NCBI GenBank assembly: GCA_028689145.1
Contig: JAQTWT010000001.1
Span: forward strand, 310,001-374,000
Length of the DNA: 64,000 nt
Source of the DNA: Gallionella sp.
Lineage (GTDB): Bacteria > Pseudomonadota > Gammaproteobacteria > Burkholderiales > Gallionellaceae
Direction: 5' to 3'
The notes under the pieces were generated by a model. It did no database searches, was not told the origin of the DNA, and saw only the letters and a list, made by a program, of their open reading frames with translations. Made by a program: the position numbers and the translations under genes. How positions within the stretch are numbered: the first letter of the stretch is position 1; every line of letters begins with the position of its first letter. Below, piece by piece: positions 18,126 through 28,752 of this stretch.

Positions 18126-18673
18126 TGTATCAACTTCTCAAACAAATCATCAAGACCGGCATCAAGACCGAAGCCGCGCCGCTGCCGGACGAGTCCATGC
18201 GCGTCGGAACGCAGCGGCTGCAACAGGAAATTCTGCGTGTGTTCGGCGGTGCGCTGAATATCCGCCATGTCGATGCCGGGTCGTGCAACGGCTGCGAATT
18301 GGAAATACACGCGGTCAACAACGCCTATTACAACATCGAAGGGCTGGGCATCAAATTCGTCGCCAGCCCGCGCCATGCCGATCTGCTGCTGGTCACCGGC
18401 CCGGTGTCGCGCCATCTGGCAACCGCTCTCAAGCGCACTTACGATGCGACACCCGAACCCAAGCTGGTGGTGGCGATAGGCGATTGTGGCTGTACAGGCG
18501 GAATCTTTTCTCCCGATGGCGGTGGCGAGAGCTATGCTAGCTGCGGAAAAGTTGCCAATGTGATTCCGGTCGATGTGGCGGTAAGCGGTTGTCCGCCGAC
18601 CCCCACCGCGATACTGCAAGGCATACTGACCGCGATCAGTGCGCCCCAAAAAACGGGTGATAAAACCGGTTAA
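18125..18673 (+). CDS. hyfI: HyfI-like small subunit with complete 4Fe-4S site (NuoB-like)
   Basis: 182 residues. C54 and C57 (GSCNGCELE), C121/C123 (GDCGCTGG) and C156 (SGCPPTP) supply the four ligands for the proximal [4Fe-4S] cluster, equivalent to N2 of complex I. The small subunit therefore seems redox-competent although its large partner has no NiFe site. The conserved block HADLLLVTGPVSRHLATALKR is present. It overlaps the hyfG-like stop by one base and is the last gene of the set; the next 257 nt hold no gene. Confidence 0.9.
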   Translation: MYQLLKQIIKTGIKTEAAPLPDESMRVGTQRLQQEILRVFGGALNIRHVDAGSCNGCELEIHAVNNAYYNIEGLGIKFVASPRHADLLLVTGPVSRHLATALKRTYDATPEPKLVVAIGDCGCTGGIFSPDGGGESYASCGKVANVIPVDVAVSGCPPTPTAILQGILTAISAPQKTGDKTG

Positions 18674-18930
18674 ATAACACGACTCTTTTGTCGGGTAAAA
18701 TGTACGCAGCAACACGCTGCCCCCACGCTTCCACAAATTACCCCAAACTCCGCGTGGATCAGTCCGGTATAAAATACTGCCAATTGGGTTAATTCGGTGT
18801 AGCCTGAACAGGCACGGCATCAGACTCTGCAATTTGGGCCAATTGCCCGCCGTTTTCACTATGCATGCTCGACCCGGTACGGTGTAACAATAAAACGTAC
18901 CGCCGAAAATTGATATGAAGGAGGCGTGGA
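18674..18930 (+). other. Intergenic leader of the signalling island
   Basis: 257 nt with no gene recognised. It ends with a strong AAGGAGG ribosome site 8 nt before the lipoprotein start. A promoter for the downstream cluster should lie here, but no convincing hexamer pair was found. Confidence 0.4.
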
Positions 18931-19872
18931 ATGAGAAATCTCTGGATGATGTTTTTTGCGTTTGCTCTGGTTGCGTGCGGCCAGCACGAATCAGGCAAAA
19001 CGACCGAACCACAGTTCGCCAACAAGACACCCGAGGTTGGCAAAGAATATGTTTTCGCCCCTCACCCGCTGCATAATCCGGCACGCCTGTTTGAAATCTA
19101 TGGCCCGGTGATCGACTACCTGAACCGGAATATTTCAGGCGCAAAATTCCGACTGGAAGCCTCGCGCAATTACGAGGAATTTGAAAAAAAGCTGTACGCG
19201 CGCCAAGTTGATTTCGCCTTGCCCAATCCTTATCAGACACTGAATTCGCTGAACCACGGTTATCACGTCATCGCCAAGATGGGGGATGACTACAAGTTTA
19301 CCGGTGTCATTCTGGTCAGACGCGACAGCGGCATCAACAAGGTTACCGACCTCAAAGGCAAAAAAGTATCGTATCCAGCCCGCACTGCGCTGGCAGCCAC
19401 CATGATGCCGCAATATTATTTTCAGACCCACGGCCTGGACGTAAATCGCGACATCGAGAACCTGTACGTCGGTTCGCAGGAATCGTCAATTATGAACGTG
19501 TATTTGGGTAACGTGGCGGCGGGTACGACCTGGCCGCTGCCGTGGGAGGCTTTCCAGAACGAGCATCCCGAGATGGCACGCGAGCTGGAGCTCAAATGGG
19601 AAACCGAGCCGATGATCAACAATGGCGTGGTGGTCAGAGACGATGTGCCCGAACAGCTTGCCAGACAGGTGGCACAGCTTCTTGATACCCTGCATGCCAA
19701 TCAAGAAGGGAAAGCCATGCTGGCGCGTATGCCATTATCCCGTTTCGAACTGGCCGATGATAAACGTTACCGGGTGATCGAGGATTTCTTGCGCCAATTC
19801 AGCCGAACCGTGTATCCCATAGATGTTCCTGGCGGGCATGCTGTCAAGAAACCGGATGCGCAAAAAAAATGA
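18931..19872 (+). CDS. PhnD-like periplasmic binding lipoprotein
   Basis: 313 residues. A short signal peptide ends in a lipobox LVAC with lipidation Cys16, so the protein is probably membrane-anchored in the periplasm. The body resembles phosphate/phosphite/phosphonate-type solute-binding proteins (PhnD/SsuA class), with [20 protein letters not shown] and [15 protein letters not shown]. An ideal AAGGAGG precedes ATG 18931. No ABC permease or ATPase is near. Its last codons overlap the start of a sensor kinase (ATGA, 19869-19872), so it probably presents a ligand to that kinase rather than to a transporter. The ligand is unknown. Confidence 0.8.
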   Translation: MRNLWMMFFAFALVACGQHESGKTTEPQFANKTPEVGKEYVFAPHPLHNPARLFEIYGPVIDYLNRNISGAKFRLEASRNYEEFEKKLYARQVDFALPNPYQTLNSLNHGYHVIAKMGDDYKFTGVILVRRDSGINKVTDLKGKKVSYPARTALAATMMPQYYFQTHGLDVNRDIENLYVGSQESSIMNVYLGNVAAGTTWPLPWEAFQNEHPEMARELELKWETEPMINNGVVVRDDVPEQLARQVAQLLDTLHANQEGKAMLARMPLSRFELADDKRYRVIEDFLRQFSRTVYPIDVPGGHAVKKPDAQKK

Positions 19873-22800
19873 AATCACTTCCGTCCTTAATCGCAACACG
19901 AGGTTCATTCAAACGCCAGATTATTCTGGCCTTCGCGGTCGGCTTCTTTTTTCTGGCAGCTGCTTTTAGCGCTTATCAGGTAAAAACTGAAAAAGCCTAC
20001 CTGTATCTGGGCAGCACCGATGAAACGATCAGCCTGGCGAAATCACTTGCGGTCAGCTCCCGTTCCTGGCTGCTGGCGTACGATTTAAATGGCATGCAGG
20101 AAGTTGTCCACTCTTTCCAGAGTCATCCCGAGTTGCGTTATGCGATGGTTATTTCCCCCTCGGGCCGGGTGCTCGCGCACACTGATACAACTAAAATTGG
20201 GCAGTTTGTCTCCGATGAAGCCAGCCTGACCCTCATCAAATCGCCGCCCGAGAACAGAGTCATGATCGATGACGAATCCCTGTCCGATATTGCGGTGCCG
20301 ATCATGATGGATCACCGGCATATCGGATGGGCGAGGGTCGCGCAGGGGCGTGAAGGGATTGCGGACAATTTGCACAAGATGATATTGAGCAGTGCTCTGT
20401 TCGTGCTAATGGCAGTGATTTTATCCCTGTTTGCCGCGCTGCTGATCGCCAAGCGGCTGGGATATCGCGTCGGATATCTGGTGCGGGTGGCAGAGCAAGT
20501 TCAGGCCGGAGATTATGCCACGCGCGCGGACATTTCCGGCGTGGACGAAATTGCCAGACTGGCCAGCAGTTTCAACCATATGCTGGATGTATTGGCACGG
20601 GACGAGGCGCAGCTGCGGGAGAGCGAGGCGTTGTTGCAAGCCACCATGAAAATCCTGCCGGTGGGTATCTGGATTTTTGACGCGGATGGAAAAATTATCT
20701 TCAGTAACGATGCCGCACAGCGTATCTGGGCTGGGGCACGCTACGTCGGCATAGAGCAGCTCGGCGAATACAAGGGCTGGCGGCTTGACAGCAAAAAGCA
20801 GATAGAACCCCATGAATGGGCAGGTGCGCGGGCTCTCGAGAAGGGTGAGACATCCATCGAGGAGGAGATCGAGATCGAATGTTTCGACGGCACGCACAAA
20901 ATTATCCTCGACTCCGCTGTACCCCTCCGTAGCAGCGACGGGAGCATCCGTGGTGCCATCACTATCAACCATGACATCACCGAGCGCAAACGGGCGGAAT
21001 TGGAACGTGAACAGTATTTCAAGTTTTTCAGCACGTCTACCGACCTGATGTGCATTGCCGATCCCAATGGTTGTTTCAAGAAGATCAACCCCGTTTGTAC
21101 ACAAATGCTCGGGTATGCCGAGGAGGAACTGCTGGCAAAACCGTTCATCGAATTCGTCCACCCCGATGACCGTCAATCTACTCTCGATGAAATGGCAAGG
21201 CAGATGCAGCTTGGTTTTTCGCTCAAATTCGAAAATCGCTATCTGTGCAAGGACGGCTCATTCCGCTGGCTGTCGTGGAACGCCAATTATATTAAAGACG
21301 AGGGCATCACCTATGCCACGGCGCGCGACATTACCGAGAGCAAGGCGGCGAAAGATACGCTAAGGGAAAAAGAGGAGCGTCTCGCATTGGCCACCGTCAA
21401 TAATGGCGTGGGAATCTGGGATTGGAATCTGCAAACCCAGCAATTGATCTGGGATGATTCGATGTATGCGCTCTACCATATTCGCCGCGAAGACTTCTCG
21501 GGTACAGAGGAGGCCTGGCGCGCGTCCCTGCATCCGGATGACCTGAATCGCGGGGACAAGGAAGTGGCGGATGCGATCGCGGGCAAGAAGCCTTTTGAAA
21601 CGGAATTTCGCGTGGTCTGGCCAAACGGCGAAATTCGCCACATCAAGGCCGTGGCGAAGGTATTTCGCGACGCTCAGGGAACGCCGTTGCGGATGCTCGG
21701 TATCAATATGGATGTTTCCGAGCGCAGAAAGGCTGAAATGGAGCTGCGTCGTAGCGAGCGGGGCCTGTCCGAAGCGCAGCGCATTGCCCACCTTGGCAAC
21801 TGGGAACTTGATCTGACCAGTAATATGCTAATTTGGTCGGACGAGATTTACCGCATCTTTGAAATTGACCCGGAAAAGTTCGGCGCGTCCTACGATGCTT
21901 TCCTGAACGCGATCCATCCCGATGACCGCGAGCTGGTGAACAACGCCTATAGCGAATCGGTCAAGAGCAAAATTCCTTACGATATAGTGCACCGGCTGCT
22001 GATGCAGGACGGGCGGGTGAAATACGTGAACGAGAAATGCGAGACGCATTACGGCGAGGACGGCAAGCCATTGCGTTCGGTTGGCACAGTACATGACATC
22101 ACAGAGCGCAAAAAAATCGAGATGGAGCTGCGCGAGCTTAACAACGACTTTGTCACCCTGCTCGATAATACCGGCGACTTCATCTATTTCAAGGACAAGG
22201 ATAGCCGCATCCGTTTTTGCAGCCAGACGCTTGCCAATATCACCGGTCACTCCAGCTGGCACGATATGATCGGCAAACATGATCTGGAAATTTTTCCGGC
22301 AGATACGGCAAAAATTTACTACGAGGAGGAACTGCCGGTGTTCCGGGAAGGCAAGCCGCTGCTAAATAAGACCGTACCCTATTATGACGAACAGGGCAGA
22401 CCTGGCTGGGTGAACACCAACAAGTGGCCGGTATTCGGTGATGACAAGAAGACCGTGGTGGGCATCTTCGGCATCAGCCGCGATATTACCGAACTCAAGG
22501 AGGCAGAGGACGAGATCAATGAACTCAACCGCGACTTGGAGCGGCGGGTGGTCGAGCGAACCGCAGAACTCGAAGCGGCCAACAATGAACTGGAGGCATT
22601 TTCCTATTCGGTTTCACACGACTTGCGCACACCGTTGCGCGCCATCGACGGATTCTCGCGCATCCTGCTGGACGACTACACCGATAAGCTGGATGACGAA
22701 GGTAAGCGGTTGCTCAACGTGGTGCGCAATAATACCGAGCGCATGTCACAGCTGATCGATGACATCCTGCGTTTCTCGCGTATCGGTCGCGCTGAAATAT

Positions 22801-23258
22801 CCTTTGCTGAAGTAGATATGTTCGGATTGGTACGCGATGTTCTCGATGAGCTCGGCACGCTGATCGCCGGTCGCAAGATACAAATTAATTTTGGCGAGCT
22901 TCCCAAAGCCATGGGTGACCGCGCCATGCTTCATCAGGTTATTGAAAACTTGCTGAACAATGCCATCAAGTTCACCGGAAAAAAAGACGAAGCACGCATA
23001 GATATTGGGGGCAGGATTGATGGCGATAGGGCCGTCTATTCTGTGCGGGACAACGGTGCCGGTTTCGACATGCAGTATGCCGACAAGCTGTTCGGCGTGT
23101 TCCAGCGCCTGCATGCCGTGAATGAATTTGAAGGCACCGGTATCGGGCTCGCCATTGTCAAACGCATCGTCAGCCGTCACGGCGGCCGCGTGTGGGCAGA
23201 GGGCAAGGTCAACGAAGGAGCGACGATTTATTTCGCGTTACCAATAAAAGGGGAATGA
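19869..23258 (+). CDS. Multi-PAS sensor histidine kinase (HK1)
   Basis: 1129 residues. A membrane helix near 18-40, a periplasmic region to about 170, a second helix ([20 protein letters not shown]) and a HAMP domain to about 250 are followed by a chain of about five PAS domains marked by DITERK-type ends. The kinase core has phospho-acceptor H917 in [11 protein letters not shown]-box LLNNAIKF, and G-boxes DNGAGFDM and [11 protein letters not shown]. It has no receiver of its own, so phosphate must pass to a separate regulator. It is translationally coupled to the PhnD-like lipoprotein. It is the largest of five kinases in this cluster, all sharing the [14 protein letters not shown] linker. 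Confidence 0.9.
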   Translation: MKSLPSLIATRGSFKRQIILAFAVGFFFLAAAFSAYQVKTEKAYLYLGSTDETISLAKSLAVSSRSWLLAYDLNGMQEVVHSFQSHPELRYAMVISPSGRVLAHTDTTKIGQFVSDEASLTLIKSPPENRVMIDDESLSDIAVPIMMDHRHIGWARVAQGREGIADNLHKMILSSALFVLMAVILSLFAALLIAKRLGYRVGYLVRVAEQVQAGDYATRADISGVDEIARLASSFNHMLDVLARDEAQLRESEALLQATMKILPVGIWIFDADGKIIFSNDAAQRIWAGARYVGIEQLGEYKGWRLDSKKQIEPHEWAGARALEKGETSIEEEIEIECFDGTHKIILDSAVPLRSSDGSIRGAITINHDITERKRAELEREQYFKFFSTSTDLMCIADPNGCFKKINPVCTQMLGYAEEELLAKPFIEFVHPDDRQSTLDEMARQMQLGFSLKFENRYLCKDGSFRWLSWNANYIKDEGITYATARDITESKAAKDTLREKEERLALATVNNGVGIWDWNLQTQQLIWDDSMYALYHIRREDFSGTEEAWRASLHPDDLNRGDKEVADAIAGKKPFETEFRVVWPNGEIRHIKAVAKVFRDAQGTPLRMLGINMDVSERRKAEMELRRSERGLSEAQRIAHLGNWELDLTSNMLIWSDEIYRIFEIDPEKFGASYDAFLNAIHPDDRELVNNAYSESVKSKIPYDIVHRLLMQDGRVKYVNEKCETHYGEDGKPLRSVGTVHDITERKKIEMELRELNNDFVTLLDNTGDFIYFKDKDSRIRFCSQTLANITGHSSWHDMIGKHDLEIFPADTAKIYYEEELPVFREGKPLLNKTVPYYDEQGRPGWVNTNKWPVFGDDKKTVVGIFGISRDITELKEAEDEINELNRDLERRVVERTAELEAANNELEAFSYSVSHDLRTPLRAIDGFSRILLDDYTDKLDDEGKRLLNVVRNNTERMSQLIDDILRFSRIGRAEISFAEVDMFGLVRDVLDELGTLIAGRKIQINFGELPKAMGDRAMLHQVIENLLNNAIKFTGKKDEARIDIGGRIDGDRAVYSVRDNGAGFDMQYADKLFGVFQRLHAVNEFEGTGIGLAIVKRIVSRHGGRVWAEGKVNEGATIYFALPIKGE

Positions 23259-23315
23259 GCGTCAGCAGCGAATAGCTGTCCGGGATATTTTTCCCCGAAA
23301 TAAAGGAGTAGCGCT

Positions 23316-24833
23316 ATGGCAATATCATCTTCACCCCGTAGTTCCTTATCACTACTGCGGCACAATGCCGCGCTGGCTTTGCTGTTGTGGTCGGTTGGCG
23401 CGGGTTTGTCGTGGTGGTGGAGCTATAACACCCACCAGCAACGTGTGCTGGAACTTGCCAAGGTCGAAGCAGCCACCAATATTAACAAGGACTGGTCGTT
23501 CCGGCTGTGGGCCACCTCGCATGGCGGAGTCTATGTCCCACCCGATGAGAAGACTCCTCCCAATCCTTATCTGGCGAATCTTCCAGACCGGGACATTATC
23601 ACTGAAAATGGCAAGCGTCTGACTCTCATGAATCCCGCATATGTGCTGCGCCAGATCATGCAGGGTTATTCAGATCTTTACGGGGTCAAGGGGCATATCA
23701 CCAGTTTGAATCTCACTAATCCGGTCAATGAACCCGATGCATGGGAGGTCGCCGCGCTTAAGTCATTCAAGCTAGGCGTGAAAGAAGCCGTGACCGTTGC
23801 CGATATCGACGGCAAACCCTATTTGCGGATGATACGTCCGATACTGATGGAGAAAGGATGCCTGAAATGCCATGCGAATATCGGCATCAAAGTGGGCGAG
23901 ATTCGCGGCGGCATCAGCACGGCAATTCCAATGGAGCCCCTTTATGCCGCTTTCAAACCCGACTTTCAGGGGGCCAGCCTGATTCACAGCATGTTTTGGC
24001 TGCTTGGTGTTGGCGCAATTGTTTTTATGGCATGGCGCGCCAAACGGGAGGCCGATGAGATTGACCGTTATCAGGGAGAAATCAATCATCTCAACCGTGA
24101 TTTGGAGCAGAGGGTGGCTGCGCGAACTGGCGATCTGGAGGCTGCCAACCAGGAGCTGGAGGCATTTTCCTTCTCAGTCTCGCATGATCTGCGCGCCCCG
24201 TTGCGCGCCATCGACGGTTTTTCCCGTATCCTGCTGGATGACTATACCGACAAGCTGGATGAAGAAGGTATGCGGCTGCTCAACGAGGTGCGGGACAATG
24301 CCGGCCGAATGGAGCAGCTCATTGACGACATGCTGAAATTTTCCCGTGCGGGGCGGGTGGAAATATTTTTTTCAGAGATTGATATGGAAAAATTGGCCCG
24401 CGAAGTTGTGCAAGAACTCCAGCCGGCTGTTGGCGACGGCAAGTTGCAAGTGGAAATAGATGCTATCCCCCCTGCAAAGGGAGACCGCGCCATGCTGCAT
24501 CAGGTATTTTTCAACCTGCTGTCCAACGCCATCAAGTTCAGCCGTACCAAAGAAACACCCCGAATTAAGTTGGGCTGCTCTATTGAAGGTGATGAAGCCG
24601 TTTACTTTGTGCGGGACAATGGGGTCGGTTTCGATATGCAGTATGCCGGCAAGCTGTTTGGTGTATTTCAGCGGCTGCACGGAGTGGATGAGTTCGAAGG
24701 CACCGGTATCGGTCTGGCCATCGTCAAACGCATCGTCACCCGCCATGGTGGCCGGGTGTGGGCCGATGGCCAGGTCAACGGGGGGGCAACTTTTTATTTT
24801 ACGTTGCCGGTTAAGGGGGCTGCTCAAAGATGA
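23316..24833 (+). CDS. Sensor histidine kinase with c-type haem-binding periplasmic domain (HK2)
   Basis: 505 residues. An N-terminal membrane helix is followed by a periplasmic DUF3365 (Tll0287-like) domain ending RMIRPILMEKGCLKCHANIG, with the haem attachment motif C182-L-K-C185-H186. After a second membrane helix (about 225-245) come the coiled linker and the kinase core, with H290 in SVSHDLRAPL, N-box LLSNAIKF and [11 protein letters not shown]. Covalent haem implies sensing of redox state or a small gas in the periplasm; the actual signal is unknown. An AAGGAG ribosome site precedes ATG 23316. There is no HAMP or receiver domain. Confidence 0.9.
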   Translation: MAISSSPRSSLSLLRHNAALALLLWSVGAGLSWWWSYNTHQQRVLELAKVEAATNINKDWSFRLWATSHGGVYVPPDEKTPPNPYLANLPDRDIITENGKRLTLMNPAYVLRQIMQGYSDLYGVKGHITSLNLTNPVNEPDAWEVAALKSFKLGVKEAVTVADIDGKPYLRMIRPILMEKGCLKCHANIGIKVGEIRGGISTAIPMEPLYAAFKPDFQGASLIHSMFWLLGVGAIVFMAWRAKREADEIDRYQGEINHLNRDLEQRVAARTGDLEAANQELEAFSFSVSHDLRAPLRAIDGFSRILLDDYTDKLDEEGMRLLNEVRDNAGRMEQLIDDMLKFSRAGRVEIFFSEIDMEKLAREVVQELQPAVGDGKLQVEIDAIPPAKGDRAMLHQVFFNLLSNAIKFSRTKETPRIKLGCSIEGDEAVYFVRDNGVGFDMQYAGKLFGVFQRLHGVDEFEGTGIGLAIVKRIVTRHGGRVWADGQVNGGATFYFTLPVKGAAQR

Positions 24834-24860
24834 TGAACAGCGGCCAATGGTAAAGAATAA

Positions 24861-27056
24861 ATGTTCAGCAACGCTACAACGCATTTCCGGAATTTGGCGA
24901 CATCCACCTCTTCTTTTGTGAGGTGGGTGGCGACAGGTGTTGCGCTGCTCAACCTGTTCGTTTTCGGCATGGTGGCCTTTTCGCTGTATCAAAGCTATGG
25001 AGAGGTTGTGGAAAACGTCGAAGTCACGGCGCAGAATCTGGCGCAGATTCTGGCACAAGACATCGGTGCCGACATCGGCAAGGTTGACTTGGCACTGCTC
25101 GCAACGGCTGACGAGATCGAACTGCAATACGCGAGCGGCGGTATCAAAGCGCATGCCCTGAATACCTTCATGGCGCGGATGCAAGGGCGCGTGCCAGAGG
25201 TGTTCAGTCTGCGCATGTCCGATACACAGGGGAATGTACGTTATGGTACAGGTGTAAATCCAGACGCTCGTGTGACAAATTTCGACCGCGAGTACTTTAT
25301 TCGCCAGCGCATCAATCCCAACGCCGGGTTGGTGATCGGCCAGCCGATATTTACGCGCATTGACCAACGCTGGGCCATTCCCCTTTCCCGTGCTATCCAT
25401 CTGCCGGATGGCTCATTCGGCGGCGTGGTCTATGCGAACTTGTCGATTGATCGTCTCACGAATATTTTTGCCAAACTGAATGTCGGCCCGCGCGGGTCCA
25501 TCTCGCTACGCGATGCGGAACTGAGGATTTTCGCCCGCTATCCGGTGCCCGGAGATATCCCCCGCGTTCTTGGCGAAAAACTAGCCGTACCCGAGTTGCA
25601 GGAAATGATCGGGGCGGGCCGCGTCTCCGGAGCCTACGTTACCAGTCACACGCTCGACGGCATCGAAAGGAAATTCGCAGTCCGAAAGATTAGCGGTTAT
25701 TCCCTCTATGCCGTGATTGGCAGAGCCACCGACGAATATATGGCGCGCTGGAAGGATCAAGCCGTCAAAACTTCAATATTGGCTGTGCTGTTCTTTTTGA
25801 CTACCCTGATATCGTCGTGGCTGCTCTACCGCAGCTGGAAGTATCAGCTGGCCGCCACGCTGGAGCTGGCGCGCGAAGAGGAAAAATTCCACACCGTGGC
25901 CGACTATACCTACGATTGGGAATACTGGGAGGGGGCGGGGCGCGAAATACTCTTTATGTCCCCTTCGTGCGAGCGTTTGACGGGATATTCGCAATCCGAG
26001 TTTATGTCCGATCCGGAATTGCTCTACCGCATTATCCATCCCGACGACCGTCATCTGATGGAGGCGCATCGGATTGATGCCGCGCATGAAGATGAAGCAG
26101 GTGCGGATTTTCGCATTGTGCGGCGCAATGGCGAGATTCGCTGGATCGCGCATGGTTGCTGTTCCGTATATGGGCGCGACGGCACGTTCAATGGGCGGCG
26201 GGCCTGCAACCGCGATATCACCGAACGCAAGCAAGCCGAGGCGGAGGTGCTCACGCTCAATGCCGAACTCGAACAACGGGTGGCACAGCGTACCGCCCAG
26301 CTGGAAGCCAACAATAAGGAGCTCGAAGAGTTTTCCTATTCGATGTCCCATGACATGCGCACCCCATTGCGTGCGCTGGATGGTTTTTCGAAGATACTGC
26401 TGGAGGAACACGCTGCCGGTCTAGATGACGAGGGCAAGCGCATGCTGAAGGTGCTGCGCGACAATGCCCGGCGCATGGGGCGGCTGGTCGACGATATTCT
26501 GCTGTTCTTGAGTATGGGGCGGCGGAAGATAGCGTATGTCGCTGTCGATGTCGCCAAACTGGTGCCGGAAATTTTTGCGGAGTTGCAGGCTGTGACTCCC
26601 GCGCGCCGCCTGCGTTTGGTACTTGGCACACTCCCGCCCGCTTGGGGCGACCGCGACATGATCCGCGAGGTATTGCAGCACCTGCTGTCGAATGCCGTCA
26701 AGTTTTCGCCGAACGATGGTGAAGTGCTAATCGAGGTTGGCTGCACAAACGAAGAAGAGGGAAATTGTTATTATGTAAAAGACCGCGGTGTAGGATTCGA
26801 TATGCGCTATGCGGACAAGCTGTTCAAAGTGTTTGAACGTGTGCATCCGACCGGCCAGTTCGAGGGCTCAGGCATCGGTCTGGCCATCGTCAAGCGCATC
26901 GTCACCCGCCACGGCGGGCGGGTGTGGGCGGAGGGCAAGGTCAACGGAGGCGCGACGATTTATTTTGCATTGCCAGCAAAGGACGAGAGCGCAATCAGTT
27001 CCGGCAATCAGCTTCACGAGCGCCCGCTTCAAGGTGATGCAAATGATAAAAATTGA
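24861..27056 (+). CDS. Cache-type sensor histidine kinase (HK3)
   Basis: 731 residues. Membrane helices near 24-45 and 300-320 bracket a periplasmic sensor domain of dCache/PDC character (TNFDREYFIRQRINPNAGLV, then GGVVYANLSIDRL). One PAS domain follows (about 340-460, ending DITERKQAE). The kinase core has H497 in SMSHDMRTPL, LLSNAVKF and [11 protein letters not shown]. Such Cache domains usually bind small organic ligands; none can be named. The kinase core is almost the same at DNA level as that of the next gene, indicating recent duplication or gene conversion. Confidence 0.88.
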   Translation: MFSNATTHFRNLATSTSSFVRWVATGVALLNLFVFGMVAFSLYQSYGEVVENVEVTAQNLAQILAQDIGADIGKVDLALLATADEIELQYASGGIKAHALNTFMARMQGRVPEVFSLRMSDTQGNVRYGTGVNPDARVTNFDREYFIRQRINPNAGLVIGQPIFTRIDQRWAIPLSRAIHLPDGSFGGVVYANLSIDRLTNIFAKLNVGPRGSISLRDAELRIFARYPVPGDIPRVLGEKLAVPELQEMIGAGRVSGAYVTSHTLDGIERKFAVRKISGYSLYAVIGRATDEYMARWKDQAVKTSILAVLFFLTTLISSWLLYRSWKYQLAATLELAREEEKFHTVADYTYDWEYWEGAGREILFMSPSCERLTGYSQSEFMSDPELLYRIIHPDDRHLMEAHRIDAAHEDEAGADFRIVRRNGEIRWIAHGCCSVYGRDGTFNGRRACNRDITERKQAEAEVLTLNAELEQRVAQRTAQLEANNKELEEFSYSMSHDMRTPLRALDGFSKILLEEHAAGLDDEGKRMLKVLRDNARRMGRLVDDILLFLSMGRRKIAYVAVDVAKLVPEIFAELQAVTPARRLRLVLGTLPPAWGDRDMIREVLQHLLSNAVKFSPNDGEVLIEVGCTNEEEGNCYYVKDRGVGFDMRYADKLFKVFERVHPTGQFEGSGIGLAIVKRIVTRHGGRVWAEGKVNGGATIYFALPAKDESAISSGNQLHERPLQGDANDKN

Positions 27057-27075
27057 TTCTTAATTGCGGCTGATA

Positions 27076-28752
27076 ATGGCAGTTATGTCTCCAAGCAACG
27101 AGTTATCCAGATTTTCCCGCAGCCTCTTGCTGACGATAGGCATGTTTGTCGTGCTCGTCATCGCCTTTGCCATTTACGTTCGTGCAGAGAAGCAAATTGA
27201 TCGTGCTTATGAATTGCATCATCAATCCTATCTGCTGGCTGACGAGTTGCGCCAGTCTTCAGATGATCTCACACGCATGGTGCGTACCTATGTGGCGACT
27301 GGCGACATCATCTATAAAAAACGCTATCAGGAAATTCTGGATATTCGCGACGGCAAGAAGCCTCGCCCGGTTGAATACGAGAATATCTATTGGGATTTGG
27401 TGCTGGCCGACGACCTGCGTCCCCGCCAGAATGGCCGTGCAATTGCATTGCTGGAACTGATGCGGCAAGCCGGTTTTACCGAGGCGGAATTTGCCAAATT
27501 GGCGCAAGCCAAGGCTAATTCTGACACGCTGACCAAGCCGGAATTCGCCGCCATGGCACTGATAACCTCCACCGCCCCGCCCACTGAAGCCAACCGGCTC
27601 AAGGCAACCCGGATGCTGAACGATGCTTCCTATCACCATGCCAAGGTCGGCATCATGCGGCCGATCAGCGAGTTTTATCAGATGGTAGATCAGCGCACGC
27701 TGGAGGCCGTCCGTGAGGCTGAGGAAGCAGCAATGCTGGTGCGCGCAACCCTCATTGCATTGGGTTTGCTGCTGGCATTCTCGCTGTGGAATGCTTATCG
27801 GGCATTGCATGCCACACTGGGTTGTTCGGTGGATGAGCTGCAAGGGCACATCTTCCGCCTCGGCAGCGGGGATTTTTCATCTCCAGTTGCAGTTCCCAAG
27901 AACATGGGAGACAGCGTACTGTCTTGGCTGTCTGAAACGCAAATCAACCTCGCCCGGATTGATGCCGAACGCAAGCACGCCGAAGCGGCGGTGCTCAAAC
28001 TCAATGCCGAGCTCGAACAACGGGTGGCTAAACGTACCGCCCAACTGGAAGCCGCCAACAAGGAGCTCGAAGAGTTTTCCTATTCGATGTCCCACGACAT
28101 GCGCACCCCATTGCGTGCGCTTGACGGTTTTTCAAAGATACTGCTGGAAGAACACTGCACCCGCCTCGACGGTGAAGGCAGGCGCCTGCTGAAGGTGCTG
28201 CGCGACAACGCCCAACGTATGGGGCGGCTGGTCGACGATATCTTGCGGTTTTTGAGTATGCGGCGGCGAAAGATGGAATATATCGCTGTCGATATCGCCA
28301 AACTGGCATCGGAAATTTTTACGGGGTTGCAGGACGCGACTCCCGCGCGCCACCTGCGTTTGGTTATCGGCACACTCCCGCCCGCTTGGGGCGACCGCGA
28401 CATGATCCGCGAGGTATTGCAGCACCTGCTGTCGAATGCCGTCAAGTTTTCGCCGAACGATGGTGAAGCGCTAATCGAGGTTGGCTGCACAAACGAAGCA
28501 GAGGGAAATTGTTATTATGTAAAAGACCACGGTGTAGGATTCGATATGCGCTATGCGGACAAGCTGTTCAAGGTGTTTGAACGTGTACATCCGACCGGCC
28601 AGTACGAGGGCTCAGGGATCGGTCTGGCCATCGTCAAACGCATCGTCACCCGTCACGGCGGACGGGTGTGGGCCGAGGGCAAGGTCAACGGGGGCGCGAC
28701 TTTTTATTTTTCAATTCCAGCATCAGCCACAATTAAAAAGAACACACAATGA
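27076..28752 (+). CDS. Sensor histidine kinase with helical periplasmic domain (HK4)
   Basis: About 558 residues. A membrane helix near 15-35 and another near 220-240 enclose a helical periplasmic domain containing SDDLTRMVRTYVATGD and the segment RDGKKPRPVEYENIYWDLVL. A HAMP-like linker and the kinase core follow (H340 in [21 protein letters not shown]). Start choice is uncertain: ATG 27076 is used, with TTG 27064 and ATG 27085 as alternatives and no clear ribosome site. Its stop overlaps the TonB receptor start (ATGA at 28749-28752), suggesting the receptor and kinase are translated together. Confidence 0.85.
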   Translation: MAVMSPSNELSRFSRSLLLTIGMFVVLVIAFAIYVRAEKQIDRAYELHHQSYLLADELRQSSDDLTRMVRTYVATGDIIYKKRYQEILDIRDGKKPRPVEYENIYWDLVLADDLRPRQNGRAIALLELMRQAGFTEAEFAKLAQAKANSDTLTKPEFAAMALITSTAPPTEANRLKATRMLNDASYHHAKVGIMRPISEFYQMVDQRTLEAVREAEEAAMLVRATLIALGLLLAFSLWNAYRALHATLGCSVDELQGHIFRLGSGDFSSPVAVPKNMGDSVLSWLSETQINLARIDAERKHAEAAVLKLNAELEQRVAKRTAQLEAANKELEEFSYSMSHDMRTPLRALDGFSKILLEEHCTRLDGEGRRLLKVLRDNAQRMGRLVDDILRFLSMRRRKMEYIAVDIAKLASEIFTGLQDATPARHLRLVIGTLPPAWGDRDMIREVLQHLLSNAVKFSPNDGEALIEVGCTNEAEGNCYYVKDHGVGFDMRYADKLFKVFERVHPTGQYEGSGIGLAIVKRIVTRHGGRVWAEGKVNGGATFYFSIPASATIKKNTQ

